Assembly (NCBI RefSeq): GCF_016805985.1
Contig: NZ_CP017661.1
Location: 1,488,001 to 1,552,000, forward strand
DNA from: Microbacterium sp. JZ31
Lineage (GTDB): Bacteria > Actinomycetota > Actinomycetes > Actinomycetales > Microbacteriaceae
Direction: 5' to 3'
DNA: 64,000 nt
Shown: positions 63,563 to 64,000 of the stretch, piece after piece
Position numbering within the stretch: position 1 is the stretch's first letter
How the letters are laid out: every line of letters begins with the position of its first letter
Program-made: the position numbers and the translations under genes
The notes under the pieces: generated by a model
Told to the model about the DNA's origin: nothing
The model's database searches: none
Seen by the model: the letters and a program-made list of their open reading frames with translations, nothing else

Positions 63563-63652
63563 CCCGACCCGCACACAGCAGAGCGACGCAGCCGCACGGC
63601 GTCGCCGGACACGACGGCCGCTCGAGGAAGAGCGGCCCGACGAGGAGAAGAC

Positions 63653-64000
63653 ATGAGAAGACGCCTGAGCGCCGCGCTCGGAATCGGTGCCGTCGCCATC
63701 GCGCTGTCGGGATGCTCGCTGCTCGAGCCCGTCGACGTCGCGCCCGAGGAGGTGGCCGCACCCGAGCCCGGTTCGCGTGTGCTGCGATTCGCGAACGGCT
63801 ACGAGCCTTCGCATCCGGTGAACCGATGCGGCGTGGAGCCGATGAAGGAGGAGCTGTCGGCGGCGGGCATCGATCTGCGCTCCTACCCGGCCGGGCAGCT
63901 CGGCAGCGAGGCGGCCCTTGTCGAGCAGGTGGCGACCGGCGCCCTCGACATCGGCATCGCCGGCGGATCCTTCCTCGGCGAGTGGTACGAGGATGCCGCG
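63653..64000 (+). CDS. TRAP transporter solute-binding lipoprotein (DctP family), cut by the window end
   Basis: The first 116 codons are visible. The signal sequence MRRRLSAALGIGAVAIALSG ends in the lipobox LSGC, so Cys21 would be lipidated and the protein would sit outside the membrane. The mature part has LRFANGYEPSHPVNRCGVEP and the DctP-like ALVEQVATGALDIGIAGGSFL. GAGGAG at 63642-63647 lies 5 nt before the ATG. TRAP membrane subunits would be expected to the right. With the Ldh-family gene it suggests uptake of a hydroxy or sugar acid, by analogy with YiaK-YiaMNO. Confidence 0.85.
   Translation, partial: MRRRLSAALGIGAVAIALSGCSLLEPVDVAPEEVAAPEPGSRVLRFANGYEPSHPVNRCGVEPMKEELSAAGIDLRSYPAGQLGSEAALVEQVATGALDIGIAGGSFLGEWYEDAA

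Overview
The window is GC-rich (roughly 70 percent by eye) actinobacterial chromosome. The gene families point to Actinomycetota: RbpA, an Rpf-type resuscitation factor with LysM, a FasR-type regulator beside fabD-fabH-acpP-fabF, polyphosphate glucokinase, an ANTAR response regulator, a homodimeric AceE, a DinB2-type polymerase and DUF3145. The order gltB-gltD-pyk-tRNA-ANTAR regulator-thioesterase-polA fits the Microbacteriaceae, and Microbacterium is my best guess. That genus call is inference from gene order; no 16S gene is present. No phage, plasmid, IS element or CRISPR array is visible.

Layout. 1-12.9 kb is core metabolism: glutamate synthase (gltB cut by the left edge, and gltD), pyruvate kinase, tRNA-Leu(CAA), an ANTAR regulator, a PaaI-like thioesterase, DNA polymerase I and a DUF885 metallohydrolase-like protein. 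12.9-25.8 kb is a mosaic of small enzymes: two LLM flavin oxidoreductases, an MFS carrier, a GDSL hydrolase, a minus-strand isochorismatase/VOC/PPOX/methyltransferase operon, two alpha/beta hydrolases, a DinB2-like polymerase, an FGE-fold protein and the secreted Rpf-LysM protein. 25.8-32.3 kb looks accessory: small, mostly single-gene units, visibly richer in A/T, several of them membrane proteins or of unknown function. 32.3-35.6 kb is an AraC - VOC - UvrA-like ABC - P-loop ATPase operon. 35.7-47.3 kb holds a LOG protein, a tricorn-protease homologue, an AEC carrier, pabA/pabB, an SDR, NfeD-SPFH-GDPD, rbpA and ppgK. 47.5-50.9 kb is a nucleic-acid cluster: RNase P RNA, a family A polymerase, RNase HI and a zinc-ribbon coiled-coil protein. 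51-61.6 kb holds an F420-type LLM oxidoreductase, tRNA-Val(TAC), a MOSC protein, aceE and the fatty acid synthase II cluster (fasR-fabD-fabH-acpP-fabF) with DUF3145. The right end has a DUF2231 membrane protein, an Ldh-family dehydrogenase and the start of a TRAP-type binding lipoprotein.

Functional links. AceE makes acetyl-CoA next to the FAS II genes that consume it, with a FasR-like regulator between them. GltB/GltD and Pyk are core N and C metabolism. PabA/PabB feed folate. The window carries three template-dependent polymerases (PolA, DinB2-like, family A Pol/exo).

Two window-wide observations. Four genes (gltB, a methyltransferase, the zinc-ribbon protein and the Ldh-family dehydrogenase) are each broken by a single-base indel, mostly in short homopolymers; this looks more like base-calling error than four independent pseudogenes. 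Many genes have a TANNNT-like -10 box exactly 6-7 nt before an ATG or GTG, the signature of leaderless transcripts, including two very tight divergent pairs whose start codons lie 33-34 bp apart.
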